64,000 nucleotides of DNA from Enterococcus sp. BWR-S5 (lineage in GTDB: Bacteria; Bacillota; Bacilli; Lactobacillales; Enterococcaceae), in NCBI RefSeq assembly GCF_016745255.1, contig NZ_JADOEQ010000002.1, forward strand, positions 393,506-457,505. Direction: 5' to 3'. The notes beneath the pieces were generated by a model. It did no database searches, was not told where the DNA came from, and saw only the letters and a program-made list of their open reading frames with translations. The position numbers were made by a program, and so were the translations under genes. Shown piece after piece: positions 54,418 to 64,000 of this stretch (positions are counted from its first letter, which is position 1; every line of letters begins with the position of its first letter).

Positions 54418-55404
54418 ATGAATATCCATCAAATGTGGATGCCTTATCCTCTACTTGCAGAAGAACTGGAAGCAACACTGCACCTTATGGAGGAAGGTAT
54501 CCAAATAGAAAATAAAGAGGTACGGCAAGCTATACTGGCCATGATACACTCCGGCGGTAAACTGCTGCGTCCTGCCTATCAGCTGCTTTTTGCTCAGTTT
54601 GGTCCGGCAAAGGACGAGCAGAAGGCGATTGCTCTGTCTGCATCCATCGAAATGCTCCACACGGCAACGTTGATTCACGATGACATTGTTGACCATGCGG
54701 ATACTAGAAGAAACTTGCCAACCATTCGATCTCAGTTTGGCAATCAGACCGCCGTCTATGCAGGAGATTATCTGTTTATCTGCTGTTTCAAACTATTAGC
54801 AGATTACTCCTCATCATTGAAGAGTATCCAGCTAAACTCAAAGAGTATGGAAAAAATTCTTTCCGGTGAGCTCGGACAAATGGACACTCATTATGACTTG
54901 AATATGACAATCGATCAGTATATTGATAACATCTCCGGAAAAACTGCTGAGCTATTTGCTTTAAGCAGCTTCATCGGCGCTTATGAAAGCGGCTGTTCGG
55001 ATCAGTTTGCCAACAAATGCCGAGAAATCGGGAAAAATATTGGTATCGCCTTTCAGATTATTGACGACGTTTTGGATTACACACAATCCTCTGACCATAT
55101 TGGTAAGCCCGTATTGGAGGATGTCAAACAAGGAGTGTACTCCCTGCCTCTACTCTATGCGTTGAAAAAAGATAGGAATAAGCTCCTGCCATATCTTGAA
55201 AAACGCGAAAACTTATCCACAGTGGAAACTCAAGAAGTGTATGAACTTGTCCACAGTCTTGGTGGTGTGGATAACGCTCAAAAGCTGGCTGAAAAATATA
55301 CACAGAAGGCCTTAAAGGCTATTAAAAAACTGCCGGACAATGACCTTCATACAAAAGACCTGTTGTTGGAAATTACCAGCAAAATTCTAAATCGAACAAG
55401 TTAA
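54418..55404 (+). CDS. dmkB: DmkB: polyprenyl diphosphate synthase
   Basis: A 328-residue all-helical trans-isoprenyl diphosphate synthase. The first Asp-rich motif is HDDIVDHADTRR (about residue 82-93) and the second is IDDVLDYTQSSD (about 217). GGKLLRPAYQLLF (substrate lysine and arginine) is intact. It makes the isoprenoid tail that DmkA attaches to the naphthoate ring. GAAGGAG precedes the ATG. It is the last gene of the ndh2 side of the electron-transfer locus and ends at a strong terminator. Confidence 0.93.
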   Translation: MNIHQMWMPYPLLAEELEATLHLMEEGIQIENKEVRQAILAMIHSGGKLLRPAYQLLFAQFGPAKDEQKAIALSASIEMLHTATLIHDDIVDHADTRRNLPTIRSQFGNQTAVYAGDYLFICCFKLLADYSSSLKSIQLNSKSMEKILSGELGQMDTHYDLNMTIDQYIDNISGKTAELFALSSFIGAYESGCSDQFANKCREIGKNIGIAFQIIDDVLDYTQSSDHIGKPVLEDVKQGVYSLPLLYALKKDRNKLLPYLEKRENLSTVETQEVYELVHSLGGVDNAQKLAEKYTQKALKAIKKLPDNDLHTKDLLLEITSKILNRTS

Positions 55405-55453
55405 AAAAAGTCTGAAATTGCTCTAGCTGTTGCTGCAATTTCAGACTTTTTTC
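55404..55453. terminator. Bidirectional terminator
   Basis: AAAAAGTCTGAAATTG and its complement form a 16-bp stem with A and T runs, between converging dmkB and the reductase gene. Confidence 0.92.
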
Positions 55454-55471
55454 TATTTATTATTTCAGCTT

Positions 55472-56824
55472 TTAGCGCATCGTCACAAACTCTTCCGCAC
55501 CTGTTGGATGGATTGCTACAGTATTGTCAAAATCTTTCTTTGTTGCCCCCATTTTGACTGCTACCGCGAAGCCTTGAAGCATCTCATCAACACCTAGACC
55601 AATTGCATGAAGCCCAACGATTTTTTCTTCTTTCCCCACACAAATCATCTTGATATCGCATTTTTGTCGGTACTCACCTAACGCAAAATACATCGGTGTG
55701 AACGTAGAAGTATACAGCTTTATTTGCTCTTTGCCATACTTTTCCACAGCTTCTTTTTCTGTCAGACCTACTGTTCCGATTGGCGGATGAGTAAAGACTA
55801 CAGTCGGTATTGTCTCATAATCCAAGTACTCATCTGTTTTCCCATTGAACAAGCGCTCCGATAATCGACGACCTGCAGCAATAGCCACTGGTGTCAAATC
55901 AATTTTGCCAATGACATCCCCTACAGCATAGATTCCTTCCTGGGTTGTGTTTTGGTACTTATCGACCTTCACATAGCCTTTTTCATCTAGCTCAACGCTT
56001 GTATTTTCCAAGCCAAGCTGGTCTGTATTCGGCTCTCTCCCTGTGCCGAAAATGACACAGTCTGCGGCAATAGTTATGCCGTTTTCAAAACCAATGACTA
56101 GCTCTCCAGAGTCTTTTTTCTCAATAAATTTCGGTACAGAATTAGGATGAATTGTCATTCCAGCCTTTTCATAATGCTCCACGGCTTTCTCTGATAGCAT
56201 TTCATCAAAGCTGCGCAACGGACGGTCATTACGGAACGCCCAGTGTGTCGTGCTTCCCAATCCCAGCACCGTTCCTGCCAGCTCGGCAGCGACATAGCCC
56301 GCACCAATCACAACAATTCGTTTCGGCAGTTCTTTCAGTGCGAAAAAGCCATTAGAATCAATCGCATGTTCTTCTCCCGGTATACCTAATTTTTTAGGTC
56401 GTCCACCTGTCGCTATCAAGATATTAGGGGCAGTATATGTTTCATCACCGGCCTTGATTGTCTGTCCATCGACAAACGTGCCATACGCCTGTACTCGTTC
56501 TACGTGGTTGCTGTCTAGTCCACGATTGTATGCTGTATGTAGAAAATCGATATAGTTTTCTCTGTTTTGAACCAGCTTATGAAAATCAAACGTATTAACA
56601 GACACGTCAAAACCGTAACCTGCCATATCACGATGCATCATCTCCATCATCGTGCTTGCCTGCCACATCACTTTTTTCGGCACACAGCCGACATTGACAC
56701 ATGTACCGCCGATTTCTCCGCCTTCCAGCAGTAATACCTTCGCTCCATGCATCCCCGCACGATTCGCAGAAGCAATCCCACCGCTGCCGCCGCCAATTAC
56801 GATATAATCATATTGCTTTACCAT
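55472..56824 (-). CDS. gor: Glutathione reductase-like disulfide reductase
   Basis: A 450-residue pyridine nucleotide-disulfide oxidoreductase. The redox-active disulfide is in [13 protein letters not shown] (about residues 38-50). The FAD motif [15 protein letters not shown] is at the N-terminus and the NADPH fold is [15 protein letters not shown]. The C-terminal [12 protein letters not shown] supplies the catalytic histidine, and [14 protein letters not shown] is typical of glutathione reductase. The start at 56824 follows GAGGAAG. It is monocistronic. It reduces glutathione disulfide with NADPH; gamma-glutamylcysteine is another possible substrate. Confidence 0.93.
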   Translation of the reverse strand: MVKQYDYIVIGGGSGGIASANRAGMHGAKVLLLEGGEIGGTCVNVGCVPKKVMWQASTMMEMMHRDMAGYGFDVSVNTFDFHKLVQNRENYIDFLHTAYNRGLDSNHVERVQAYGTFVDGQTIKAGDETYTAPNILIATGGRPKKLGIPGEEHAIDSNGFFALKELPKRIVVIGAGYVAAELAGTVLGLGSTTHWAFRNDRPLRSFDEMLSEKAVEHYEKAGMTIHPNSVPKFIEKKDSGELVIGFENGITIAADCVIFGTGREPNTDQLGLENTSVELDEKGYVKVDKYQNTTQEGIYAVGDVIGKIDLTPVAIAAGRRLSERLFNGKTDEYLDYETIPTVVFTHPPIGTVGLTEKEAVEKYGKEQIKLYTSTFTPMYFALGEYRQKCDIKMICVGKEEKIVGLHAIGLGVDEMLQGFAVAVKMGATKKDFDNTVAIHPTGAEEFVTMR

Positions 56825-56986
56825 TGTCTTCCTCCTCATTCACTGCTTTTATTCCAGTCATCCAGTCATAAAAACAACGAGACAAAAGCTGCCTCTGAGA
56901 AACACGGCATCACTTAAATTCAGCACATGAATTCAAGAATCTTCCATTGTCTCTTAAGCAAAATACTTCTGTCTCGATGTTACTTA

Positions 56987-58228
56987 TTATTTTTTCTTTC
57001 GAATCATATCACCGACAGAAACTGGCTGAACAACCGGCATCGTCACAATCATCATCGGATTTGGTGCCCGATCGATTGACTCGCCATCTTCATTGTACAT
57101 TACTTCTACCGTTTGATAAAAGTGATTGAACCCGGGACCATAGAATTCAATCTCATCTTCAACACTGAAATGATTCCGCTGACGAATTGTAGCCATTTTT
57201 GTTTCAGAATCATAGGCCATCACTTCGCCGATAAATTTATATTCAGGGATTTTTCTGCGCGGCCCAAAAAGCTGCTCTTCTTCTGTAGGAGTATGATAAT
57301 AGAAACCAGTAGAGAGCTCACGCTGCGCCACTTTCCATAGCTCATCAATCCATTCCTGTTTGCACTCATAGTTATCCGGATCAGCCATATACGAATCTAC
57401 AGCTTTCTTATAAACATTCGCTACAGTTGATACATAATGGATTGACTTCATGCGGCCTTCGATTTTGAAGCTGTCCACTCCATTTTCGATTAATTCCGGA
57501 ATATGCTCGATCATAGACATATCCACCGCACTCATGGAAAATTCTTCTTCGACAGCACCTTTAGACGTCAGACTGCGTTTTTCCGTTCCAAAAGGCATAT
57601 CGTACAAGTCGTATTTCCAACGGCAGGACTGAGAACAGCCGCCGCGGTTCGCATCTCTCATCGACATATGATTAGACAAGGTACAACGCCCTGAATAAGA
57701 GATACACATCGCTCCATGGATAAAGGCTTCGATTTCTACGTCGGTATTTTTACGTATCTCCGCTACTTCCTCCATAGAAACTTCACGTGCCAACACAACA
57801 CGCTCCAGTCCTTCATTTTTCCAAAATTCCAACGTTTCGTAGTTTGTTGCTGAAGCCTGTGTTGAAAGATGGATTGGCAATCCCGGAGCTTCCTCTGCAC
57901 ATATCTCAATTAGGGTCGGATCAGAAACGATAACAGCTGAAATACCCAAGTCTCTCAACTCACGGAAAAATTCCCCTGCACCTTCTTCGTTCCCTTCATG
58001 GGTAACCATATTCGCCGCAACATATACTTTGGCGTTATGCGCTTTAGCAAATGCTACACCTTCCTGCATTTGTTCATACGTAAAATTACCGGCACGACTT
58101 CTCAGCCCGTAAGCATTCCCACCGATATATACAGCATCTGCGCCATAATGAATTGCTACTTTTAGTTTTTCCAGCGTCCCGGCTGGTGCCAGCACCTCGG
58201 GACGCTTCAATGTTCGTTCTTTTTCCAT
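56987..58228 (-). CDS. U32-family tRNA hydroxylation protein (TrhP/YrrO-like)
   Basis: A 413-residue protein of peptidase family U32, TrhP type. The barrel begins RPEVLAPAGTLEKLKVAIHYGADAVYIGG. The cysteine-rich iron-sulfur signature is AMCISYSGRCTLSNHMSMRDANRGGCSQSCRW (about residues 170-201). The C-terminal 80 residues form a beta domain. TrhP proteins use prephenate to make 5-hydroxyuridine at wobble position 34 of tRNAs. GAAGGAA precedes the ATG. Its smaller partner is 19 bp upstream in the same operon, as in Bacillus yrrN-yrrO. Confidence 0.92.
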   Translation of the reverse strand: MEKERTLKRPEVLAPAGTLEKLKVAIHYGADAVYIGGNAYGLRSRAGNFTYEQMQEGVAFAKAHNAKVYVAANMVTHEGNEEGAGEFFRELRDLGISAVIVSDPTLIEICAEEAPGLPIHLSTQASATNYETLEFWKNEGLERVVLAREVSMEEVAEIRKNTDVEIEAFIHGAMCISYSGRCTLSNHMSMRDANRGGCSQSCRWKYDLYDMPFGTEKRSLTSKGAVEEEFSMSAVDMSMIEHIPELIENGVDSFKIEGRMKSIHYVSTVANVYKKAVDSYMADPDNYECKQEWIDELWKVAQRELSTGFYYHTPTEEEQLFGPRRKIPEYKFIGEVMAYDSETKMATIRQRNHFSVEDEIEFYGPGFNHFYQTVEVMYNEDGESIDRAPNPMMIVTMPVVQPVSVGDMIRKKK

Positions 58229-58247
58229 CTTTCTTTATTCCTTCTTT

Positions 58248-59168
58248 CTACTTAATTTCGTTTGGATCTAAATGGAAGAAGCCTGTGTCCAGACCACGGT
58301 TTTCAGGATGCAGCACTTGGATTTGCTTGCTCCATACTTGCGCCTGTTCTTCTGACCAGCTTCCTGTTTCTATTGCAGCTTTGGCTTCGACAAATAATTT
58401 AGCCACTTCCACAAAATTTTCCCCTGGGGCATAGATGCCGTCAAGCTTCCATGTTTTATATCCATATTGATACAGCTTATCTAGCTCATTTATCATGTTG
58501 ATATCATTGTCTGCGAAAATATGCGTACCATGACTATCCTCATAAATGGAGTAGTGGGTTTCTTCCTTTTTCGGTTCAGATAAAAACAGTCCACGCTCCT
58601 TGCTCTTGTCCTCACCCAATTGCGTATAATTGTAGTAGTTCTGCAATAATGGGCGTTTCGATTGATGGATACAGCTTGCGCCATAGACCAACACCTCAAC
58701 AGGAACCTGCAAATTTTCCGACATGGCGGTCATTTCCTCAAAGGGAACCTCACGAGCCAGAACAGCACCCGAAGCACCTTTCTTCGCCCAAAAGTTAATT
58801 TGGCGGGAGCTGGTTACCATTGTTTCGCCATCATAGATAAAGGGAATCTCTACCTTTTGCTGTTGCAAAGTGAAAATCACACCCGGATCTCCAACCATCA
58901 GCTTATCTGGTGCAGCTTCCTTCAAAAATTCCAAATATTCCGGAATCAGCTTCATTTTTTCCGGATGCATAATTCCGTTCACCGCAACGATGACTTGTTT
59001 TCCAGCTTCATGCGCAAAGTTGATAATCGCTTTTTGTTCCTCTCTGGAAAAAGAAGCCGGCAGTCTTAAGCCAAAGGTTTCTTCCCCAATATATAATGTG
59101 TCTACTCCTGCAGTCAGCAACAGCTTTGCCTGATCGATTGACTCCGCTGTAGCAATAATTTCTATCAT
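58248..59168 (-). CDS. U32-family protein, smaller partner (YrrN-like)
   Basis: A 306-residue U32-family protein paired with the one downstream. It shares the barrel start (IIATAESIDQAKLLLTAGVDTLYIGEE) and the VLVYGASCIHQSKRPLLQNYYNY segment, but has only part of the cysteine cluster and lacks the C-terminal beta domain. In Bacillus both proteins of such pairs contribute to tRNA 5-hydroxyuridine formation. AAAGGAGG precedes the ATG. It is first in the two-gene operon. Confidence 0.9.
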   Translation of the reverse strand: MIEIIATAESIDQAKLLLTAGVDTLYIGEETFGLRLPASFSREEQKAIINFAHEAGKQVIVAVNGIMHPEKMKLIPEYLEFLKEAAPDKLMVGDPGVIFTLQQQKVEIPFIYDGETMVTSSRQINFWAKKGASGAVLAREVPFEEMTAMSENLQVPVEVLVYGASCIHQSKRPLLQNYYNYTQLGEDKSKERGLFLSEPKKEETHYSIYEDSHGTHIFADNDINMINELDKLYQYGYKTWKLDGIYAPGENFVEVAKLFVEAKAAIETGSWSEEQAQVWSKQIQVLHPENRGLDTGFFHLDPNEIK

Positions 59169-59372
59169 CTAATTTCCTCCTTTAGCGACTGTTTCATAGT
59201 ATCACAGGTTCACAAACTTTCCAATAGTATCAGGGACTTTCATCATTTTTTCACAAAGTTTTTATTCCCTATTCTCCGTTCTTTGAATCGCTTTTGAAAC
59301 TGTAGCGCACGAACCATTTGATAACGGCAAGTGAGGCATTGAACAGCTTGTATAAGTAGACAGCTCAGTAGA

Positions 59373-59418
59373 AAATACCCTGCGGCAACAGTGACTGACC
59401 ACTGATGCTACAGGGTAT
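59373..59418 (-). terminator. Terminator of ctsR-clpC
   Basis: AATACCCTG..GCA..CAGT pairs with ACTG..TGC..CAGGGTATT, and a T-rich tail follows on the minus strand. Confidence 0.8.
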
Positions 59419-59449
59419 TAAAATTCTTCATTTAGGAAAGCTGACCTGC

Positions 59450-61939
59450 TTAATTCGCCGGCTGCAATTCCTTCTGTTCTTTAGGCGCCTTCACGCTCAA
59501 GGTAATTTTCCCTTTGCTGGCTCCAATTGTGACTTTATCACCTAGATGAATCTGACCGGAAAGCAAGGCTTCACTCAGACGATCCTCGACCTCTTTTTGT
59601 AATGCTCTGCGAATCGGTCTTGCACCATATTCAGGATCAAAGCCAACCTTACCGATAACATCAATCGCCGCTGCTGTAATTTTCAGATAAACATCCTGTT
59701 CAGTCATACGGGTAATAATCGCTTTACTCATAATTTTCACAATTTCATGGATTTCATCCTGATCCAGTGAACGGAAAACGATTGTTTCATCAATACGGTT
59801 CAGGAACTCCGGACGGAAAGCCTTCTTCAACTCTTCCAAAATACGTTTTTGCATCGCATTATGATCCTTCGTTAAATCCTGTACGTTGAAACCAACATTC
59901 TTCTCTTCTCGAATAGCCGTCGCACCGATGTTGGAAGTCATAATCAGAATTGTATTTCTGAAATCGACTTTTCTACCTTTAGAATCCGTTAGATGACCAT
60001 CATCCAGTACTTGCAATAGAATATTGAACACGTCCGGATGGGCTTTCTCTACTTCATCCAATAGGATAACAGAATATGGTTTTTGACGAATTTTCTCTGT
60101 CAGCTGACCGCCTTCCTCGTAGCCTACATAGCCGGGAGGTGAACCAATCAAGCGGCTGGTACTATATTTCTCCATAAACTCTGACATATCCACTCGAATC
60201 AAAGCATCTTCACTGCCAAACATCGTTTCTGCCAATGCTTTGGCAAGTTCAGTTTTACCTACCCCTGTAGGTCCAAGGAACATAAATGAACCAATTGGGC
60301 GGTTCGGGTCCTTCAAGCCGCTTCTAGCCCGACGAATCGCACTGGAAACTGCCTTCACAGCATCGTCTTGCCCAACCACACGATGATGAAGAATTGATTC
60401 CAACTCCATCAAACGTTCACTTTCCTTTTTCTCTAATTGCTGCAATGGTACACCTGTCCATTGTGAAACAACAGATGCCACATCTTCTTCGGTTACTTTA
60501 TTTGTATAGCCAGAAGCTTCTTTTTGTTCTAAAAGAAGCAGATTTTCCAACTTTTTAAGTAGTTTTTTCTCTTTGGTTCTCAAGCGAGCTGCACTTTCAA
60601 AGGACTGTTCGTGGATGGCTTCTTCCTTTTCATCAGCCAATTCCTGAATCTCTGTTCGTAATGAATTGACTGCAGATGGCTCATCCGCTAAATCCAAACG
60701 GACCTTCGCTGCTGACTCATCCATCAAATCAATTGCTTTATCCGGCAGCTGACGAGAATTGATGTATCGAACAGATAGCTGTACAGCTGCATGTAACGCG
60801 CCATCTGTGATTTCTACACCATGATGGGCTTCATATCTTGAGCGTAAGCCTTTAAGAATTTCATTGGCTTCCTCTGGCGTCGGCTCATCGATCTGCACAC
60901 GAGCAAAACGGCGTTCCAAAGCTGAGTCTTTTTCGATATATTTTTGGTATTCATCTAATGTCGTCGCACCGATTGTTTGCAACTCACCACGAGCCAATGC
61001 AGGCTTCAAAATATTGGATGCGTCAATTGCACCCTCAGCTCCACCAGCGCCGATTAGCGTATGCAGCTCATCGATAAACAGGATAACCTGACCATCTTGA
61101 TAAATTTCATCAATGACCTTCTTCATCCGATCTTCAAATTCACCACGATATTTAGTTCCGGCCACTAAAGCGCCCATATCCAGCATCATCAAACGCTTTT
61201 CCTGCATTGCTTTAGGTACTTCACCATTAACAATCTTTTGAGCCAGCCCTTCAGCAATGGCTGTTTTACCAACGCCTGGTTCTCCAACCAAAACGGGATT
61301 ATTTTTTGTTCTGCGGCTCAAAATCTGAATCAATCGGCGAACTTCATCTGAACGGCCGACAACCGGATCAAGATTGTTTTCTCTCGCAAGCTTTGTTAAA
61401 TCTCTTGCTAATGAATCTAATGTCGGTGTACCGCCTTTTGGTGCACCACCTTTTTGACTCTTTCGCTTATTGCCGGACATCGCCATTTGCGGATCATTAA
61501 TACCAATCTTCTTCATCAACAGCTGTCTGATTTTAATTAAGCTCAAACCTAGATTCACCAAAATACGTGAAGCAAGGATATCTTCATCACGAAGCAGACC
61601 TAATAGTAAATGTTCTGTGCCAATGTTTGGCGCTCCCAGACGTTTTGCTTCCTCACCGGAATAGGCAAAAATCTGTTTTGCTCGAGGAGAATAAGGGAGA
61701 TATGCCCCTTTAGGATAAGACTTTACAACACCATATCCCATCAAATGTTCAATTTCTTCTCTTATATCATTTTTGTCAACATTCAGTTGACGCAGTGTTT
61801 TTCCTGCTATTCCTTTTGACTCAATCACTAATGCCAGCAATAAATGCTCAGAGCCCACGGACTGATGTCTAAAGTATTTTGCTTCTTCTTGCGCAATGGC
61901 TAAAACGGCCTTGGCACTATCTGTAAATAACTCATCCAT
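59450..61939 (-). CDS. clpC: ClpC AAA+ unfoldase
   Basis: An 829-residue Hsp100 chaperone of the ClpC class, which feeds substrates to ClpP. It has the double Clp-N repeat (about 1-145). The first AAA module carries Walker [10 protein letters not shown] (about 210). A UVR-containing middle domain (about 410-460, [21 protein letters not shown]) follows. The second AAA module has GPTGVGKTE and the ClpP-binding region beyond. AGGAGG precedes the ATG. It is 2 nt behind ctsR. No mcsA or mcsB lies between them, as is usual for enterococci. Confidence 0.96.
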   Translation of the reverse strand: MDELFTDSAKAVLAIAQEEAKYFRHQSVGSEHLLLALVIESKGIAGKTLRQLNVDKNDIREEIEHLMGYGVVKSYPKGAYLPYSPRAKQIFAYSGEEAKRLGAPNIGTEHLLLGLLRDEDILASRILVNLGLSLIKIRQLLMKKIGINDPQMAMSGNKRKSQKGGAPKGGTPTLDSLARDLTKLARENNLDPVVGRSDEVRRLIQILSRRTKNNPVLVGEPGVGKTAIAEGLAQKIVNGEVPKAMQEKRLMMLDMGALVAGTKYRGEFEDRMKKVIDEIYQDGQVILFIDELHTLIGAGGAEGAIDASNILKPALARGELQTIGATTLDEYQKYIEKDSALERRFARVQIDEPTPEEANEILKGLRSRYEAHHGVEITDGALHAAVQLSVRYINSRQLPDKAIDLMDESAAKVRLDLADEPSAVNSLRTEIQELADEKEEAIHEQSFESAARLRTKEKKLLKKLENLLLLEQKEASGYTNKVTEEDVASVVSQWTGVPLQQLEKKESERLMELESILHHRVVGQDDAVKAVSSAIRRARSGLKDPNRPIGSFMFLGPTGVGKTELAKALAETMFGSEDALIRVDMSEFMEKYSTSRLIGSPPGYVGYEEGGQLTEKIRQKPYSVILLDEVEKAHPDVFNILLQVLDDGHLTDSKGRKVDFRNTILIMTSNIGATAIREEKNVGFNVQDLTKDHNAMQKRILEELKKAFRPEFLNRIDETIVFRSLDQDEIHEIVKIMSKAIITRMTEQDVYLKITAAAIDVIGKVGFDPEYGARPIRRALQKEVEDRLSEALLSGQIHLGDKVTIGASKGKITLSVKAPKEQKELQPAN

Positions 61940-61941
61940 AA

Positions 61942-62409
61942 CTATTCCTCCTCATAGCTCAAGCGTTCCAGAAAGGAGTACATCAATTGAGCTCGTAAAA
62001 AATCTTCTTTGACACCAAATTTTCCTAGTACATTTTTTGCTAACGCAGCAAGCATGATATTGCCTTCCCGCTTTGTGACAACTTTTTCTTCATATAATTT
62101 CTGAACAAAGGTCAATGCATCTTTTTCTGACAACTGATCGCCGATAAATGCTTCGATTTGCTTCAATAGCTGTGTGTTATCCAACAGTGTGACCTTTGCG
62201 ATGCGAATGTAGCCGCCACCGCCTCGTTTACTCTCAACAGAATACCCTCGTTGAATAGTAAAACGGGTATTAATCACATAATTTATCTGGGAAGGGACAC
62301 AATTGAATAAATTTGCCATTTCTGCACGACGAATCTCAATCTTACTATTATCTTCCAAAATCTTCTTTAAATAGGCTTCAATCAAATCAGAAGTATTTTG
62401 ATTGTTCAT
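61942..62409 (-). CDS. ctsR: CtsR heat-shock repressor
   Basis: A 155-residue repressor of class III heat-shock genes. The winged helix ends in the very conserved VESKRGGGGYIRI (glycine-rich wing, which acts as thermosensor). The opening NTSDLIEAYLKKIL and FNCVPSQINYVINTRFT are typical. I place the start at 62409 to match relatives; an ATG three codons earlier (62418) is also possible. A CtsR operator at 62427-62443 lies just upstream, so the gene represses itself and clpC. First gene of the ctsR-clpC operon. Confidence 0.94.
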   Translation of the reverse strand: MNNQNTSDLIEAYLKKILEDNSKIEIRRAEMANLFNCVPSQINYVINTRFTIQRGYSVESKRGGGGYIRIAKVTLLDNTQLLKQIEAFIGDQLSEKDALTFVQKLYEEKVVTKREGNIMLAALAKNVLGKFGVKEDFLRAQLMYSFLERLSYEEE

Positions 62410-62426
62410 AATATCCATCCTTCTCC

Positions 62427-62443
62427 CTTGACTATTACTGACC
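62427..62443 (-). promoter_or_regulatory. CtsR operator
   Basis: On the minus strand GGTCAGTAATAGTCAAG, close to the CtsR box (GGTCAAA-NAN-GGTCAAA direct heptads). It lies a few bases downstream of a TATAAT at 62447-62452 and just upstream of ctsR. Confidence 0.75.
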
Positions 62444-62587
62444 ATAATTATATCGAATTTAGAGGAGTAAATAAAGAAGAAAGCTTGTACTTTACAGAAA
62501 AACAAGAAGTTTTCAGAAAAAATCGACGATTTCCTCTTGACCTTGGAGTTCTATCCAATGTTATCATTGCATCAGGAGGCTGATAGA

Positions 62588-63049
62588 ATGACAACAGGAT
62601 GGACCATTAACCAAATTGCTAAGCGAACAGCATTACCAAAAGATACGATTCGTTATTACGAAAAAGAACAGTTGCTAACACCGCAAAGAGCAGATAATAA
62701 TTACCGACTCTATACAGAGGAAGATTTATTAAAATTAAAATATATCTCAGTCATGAAATATGCTCAGTTTTCGATAAAAGAGATAAAAAGCTTCATGACA
62801 CTTTTCGATCAGGAGCTATCTCAAGAATGTAATCAGGACGGCACTGAGCTGCTAAATAAGAAGATTCATGATTTAGAACAGCTGATTCAGCATTATCAGT
62901 CAATCTTAGTTTTGTTAAAGCAACTGCCTTATCCTGGAAGCTTTCAACAGCTGGTTGAAGAGCTTGGAACGGGAAATGCTCGGCGCTTAGACAGTTTTAT
63001 AGAACAATTATTTAATGAAATCAAGGAGGTCTCTCATGAAAACCATTAA
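62588..63049 (+). CDS. MerR-family transcription regulator
   Basis: A 153-residue regulator. The winged helix (WTINQIAKRTALPKDTIRYYEKEQLLTPQRADNNYRLYTEEDL) is followed by a coiled-coil dimer helix (HDLEQLIQHYQSILVLLKQL). There is no C-terminal cysteine cluster of the metal-sensing kind; the single cysteine is in QECNQDG. AGGAGG precedes the ATG at 62588. It overlaps the next gene by 14 nt, so it probably controls the MBL-fold hydrolase. The signal is unknown. Confidence 0.88.
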   Translation: MTTGWTINQIAKRTALPKDTIRYYEKEQLLTPQRADNNYRLYTEEDLLKLKYISVMKYAQFSIKEIKSFMTLFDQELSQECNQDGTELLNKKIHDLEQLIQHYQSILVLLKQLPYPGSFQQLVEELGTGNARRLDSFIEQLFNEIKEVSHENH

Positions 63050-63698
63050 GCACTCAGCCTCATATGCGTTACAGCTGACTACCCCAATTTTTCCAATCAA
63101 TTGTTATATTGTAGAGGAAGACAATTACTGCACGCTAATTGATTGCAGCAACCGCGGGACAGTCAAATCAATTATTAAAGCCATTGAAAAAACCCAGCTG
63201 CCTCTGAAATATATTATTCTTACCCATGCTCACTCAGATCATACTGGAGACATTCAAAAAATCAGTCTCCATTTTCCGGAAGCAGAAATTTGTATTGGAA
63301 AAAGAGAGTACGAGGACAGCCAGAACGACGTACATAATATCCGCATGCCAATTAAACCAACCACGCTCTTATCAGAAGGCGACAGAATCGGCAATCTACT
63401 GGTACAAGAAACTCCGGGACACACCAATGGATCGATTACACTAATTGATCAACGAGTTGGTACCGCTTATGTAGGCGACCTGCTTCAGTCCCAGGGAGGT
63501 CTATCCATATCCGGAGATATACGCTGGCTCTTCCCCTTTCCCGCAATGGCGACAGTGGACAAACACAGGGCGATTCAATCAGTTGAACAATTAATAGAAA
63601 AGAGCTCTCCAAAGCAAATATTCTGTGGACACGGATCGGCAATCACCTATACGAAAGAGAACTTTGATAGGATTATTGCACGTGCAAAGAAAAAGTAA
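63036..63698 (+). CDS. MBL-fold metallohydrolase
   Basis: A 220-residue metallo-beta-lactamase-fold enzyme. Metal ligands are HAHSDHTGD (the HxHxDH motif, about residue 64), HTNGS, GDLLQSQGG (bridging aspartate) and the terminal GHGSAIT. This pattern fits the glyoxalase II-like branch, but no substrate can be given. AAGGAGG lies 7 nt before the ATG at 63036. It overlaps the merR gene, so the two are translationally coupled. It ends at a short strong hairpin ahead of the tRNA genes. Confidence 0.88.
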   Translation: MKTIKHSASYALQLTTPIFPINCYIVEEDNYCTLIDCSNRGTVKSIIKAIEKTQLPLKYIILTHAHSDHTGDIQKISLHFPEAEICIGKREYEDSQNDVHNIRMPIKPTTLLSEGDRIGNLLVQETPGHTNGSITLIDQRVGTAYVGDLLQSQGGLSISGDIRWLFPFPAMATVDKHRAIQSVEQLIEKSSPKQIFCGHGSAITYTKENFDRIIARAKKK

Positions 63699-63716
63699 GG
63701 ACTGAATAAAACAAAA

Positions 63717-63742
63717 AAAAACACCAATATTTATTGGTGTTT
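63717..63742. terminator. Bidirectional terminator
   Basis: AAAACACCAAT and its complement with a 4-nt loop, preceded by an A-run. It lies between the MBL-fold gene and the minus-strand tRNA cluster. Confidence 0.85.
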
Positions 63743-63750
63743 TACACTTA

Positions 63751-63824
63751 TCGGGAAGACAGGATTCGAACCTGCGACCCCTTGGTCCCAAACCAAGTGC
63801 TCTACCAAGCTGAGCTACTTCCCG
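63751..63824 (-). tRNA. tRNA-Pro (anticodon TGG)
   Basis: A 74-nt cloverleaf on the minus strand. The acceptor stem is CGGGAAG/CTTCCCG with discriminator A, the anticodon stem is CTTGG/CCAAG around TTTGGGA, and the T-arm is GCAGGTTCGAATCCTGT. CCA is not encoded. Part of a tRNA cluster continuing beyond the window. Confidence 0.95.
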
Positions 63825-63878
63825 AAGCTATATTTAGCTATAAAAAAAGACCACTCATCTAGTTTGTAGTCTTTACTA

Positions 63879-63952
63879 TGCACCCAAAGGGAGTCGAACC
63901 CCTAACCTTTTGATTCGTAGTCAAACACTCTATCCAGTTGAGCTATGGGTGC
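63879..63952 (-). tRNA. tRNA-Arg (anticodon ACG)
   Basis: A 74-nt cloverleaf on the minus strand: acceptor GCACCCA/TGGGTGC, anticodon loop CTACGAA in a TTTGA/TCAAA stem, T-arm GGGGTTCGACTCCC. It is 54 bp from tRNA-Pro. The ACG anticodon would be read as ICG after deamination by TadA. Confidence 0.95.
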
Positions 63953-63964
63953 AAGTTATTCTCA

Positions 63965-64000
63965 TGCCGAGGACCGGAATCGAACCGGTACGGTGATCAC
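63965..64000 (-). tRNA. tRNA-Leu (3' part, probably TAA anticodon)
   Basis: Only the 3' end is in the window: one side of a long variable arm (GTGATCACCG), T-arm ACCGGTTCGATTCCGGT and acceptor CCTCGGC with discriminator A. The long variable arm and acceptor fit leucine tRNA of the GCCGGGG type. The anticodon lies outside the window, so the isoacceptor is a guess. Confidence 0.7.

Overview
The window is a low-GC Gram-positive chromosome segment, most likely from an Enterococcus (or a close relative) that is not E. faecalis itself. The basis is the RpoB/RpoC, CtsR-ClpC and PplA-type proteins, the WxL surface protein, enterococcus-like palindromic intergenic repeats, strong AGGAGG ribosome binding sites and several TTG starts. 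The species cannot be fixed from the sequence alone. Most of the window is ordinary chromosome.

Layout. 0-8 kb: a TIM-barrel protein, a VWA lipoprotein/membrane protein/TelA operon, a possible small RNA, a two-gene unit behind a promoter carrying a LexA-like box, and an HrtBA-like ABC exporter. 8-9.3 kb: BioY with a BirA-type operator, then signal peptidase I. 9.4-14.5 kb: a lectin/MucBP/WxL surface protein, an atypical winged-helix regulator, and a lone tyrosine recombinase enclosed by a perfect 23-bp inverted repeat. 15-18 kb: DUF1054, PadR/DUF2812 and XRE-membrane proteins. 18.6-21.6 kb: argG and argH. 21.6-24.7 kb: Dps, a lipoprotein, a prepilin peptidase and MsrA. 24.8-28 kb: RpiR regulator divergent from nanE and a PTS transporter (amino sugar use). 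28-33 kb: an SF2 helicase, glycerate kinase and CorA. 33-40.7 kb: rpoC and rpoB, separated by a 120-bp tandem repeat. 41-44.4 kb: a TrpXYZ-type ABC transporter behind a leader peptide and terminator. 44.4-46 kb: zinc-ribbon protein and BirA.

46-55.4 kb is a flavin-based extracellular electron transfer locus: dmkA, fmnB and pplA on the minus strand, ndh2, eetA, eetB and dmkB on the plus strand. Together these should oxidise NADH at the membrane (Ndh2), pass electrons through a demethylmenaquinone-type quinone (DmkA/DmkB) and EetA/EetB to the FMN-bearing lipoprotein PplA, which FmnB flavinylates. The remainder holds a glutathione reductase-like enzyme, two U32 peptidase-family tRNA hydroxylation proteins, clpC-ctsR, a MerR/MBL-fold pair and the start of a tRNA cluster (Pro, Arg, Leu).

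The most unusual item is the 1.54-kb block 12992-14532. A tyrosine recombinase gene and paired direct repeats lie between perfect inverted 23-mers, directly upstream of a regulator and a lectin-like cell-wall protein. This is the architecture of a self-inverting DNA switch and could phase-vary a surface adhesin. The Tyr/Phe-rich leader peptide attenuator at 41.1-41.4 kb, the LexA-like box at 5.3 kb and the candidate small RNA at 5.0 kb are the other items most worth checking.
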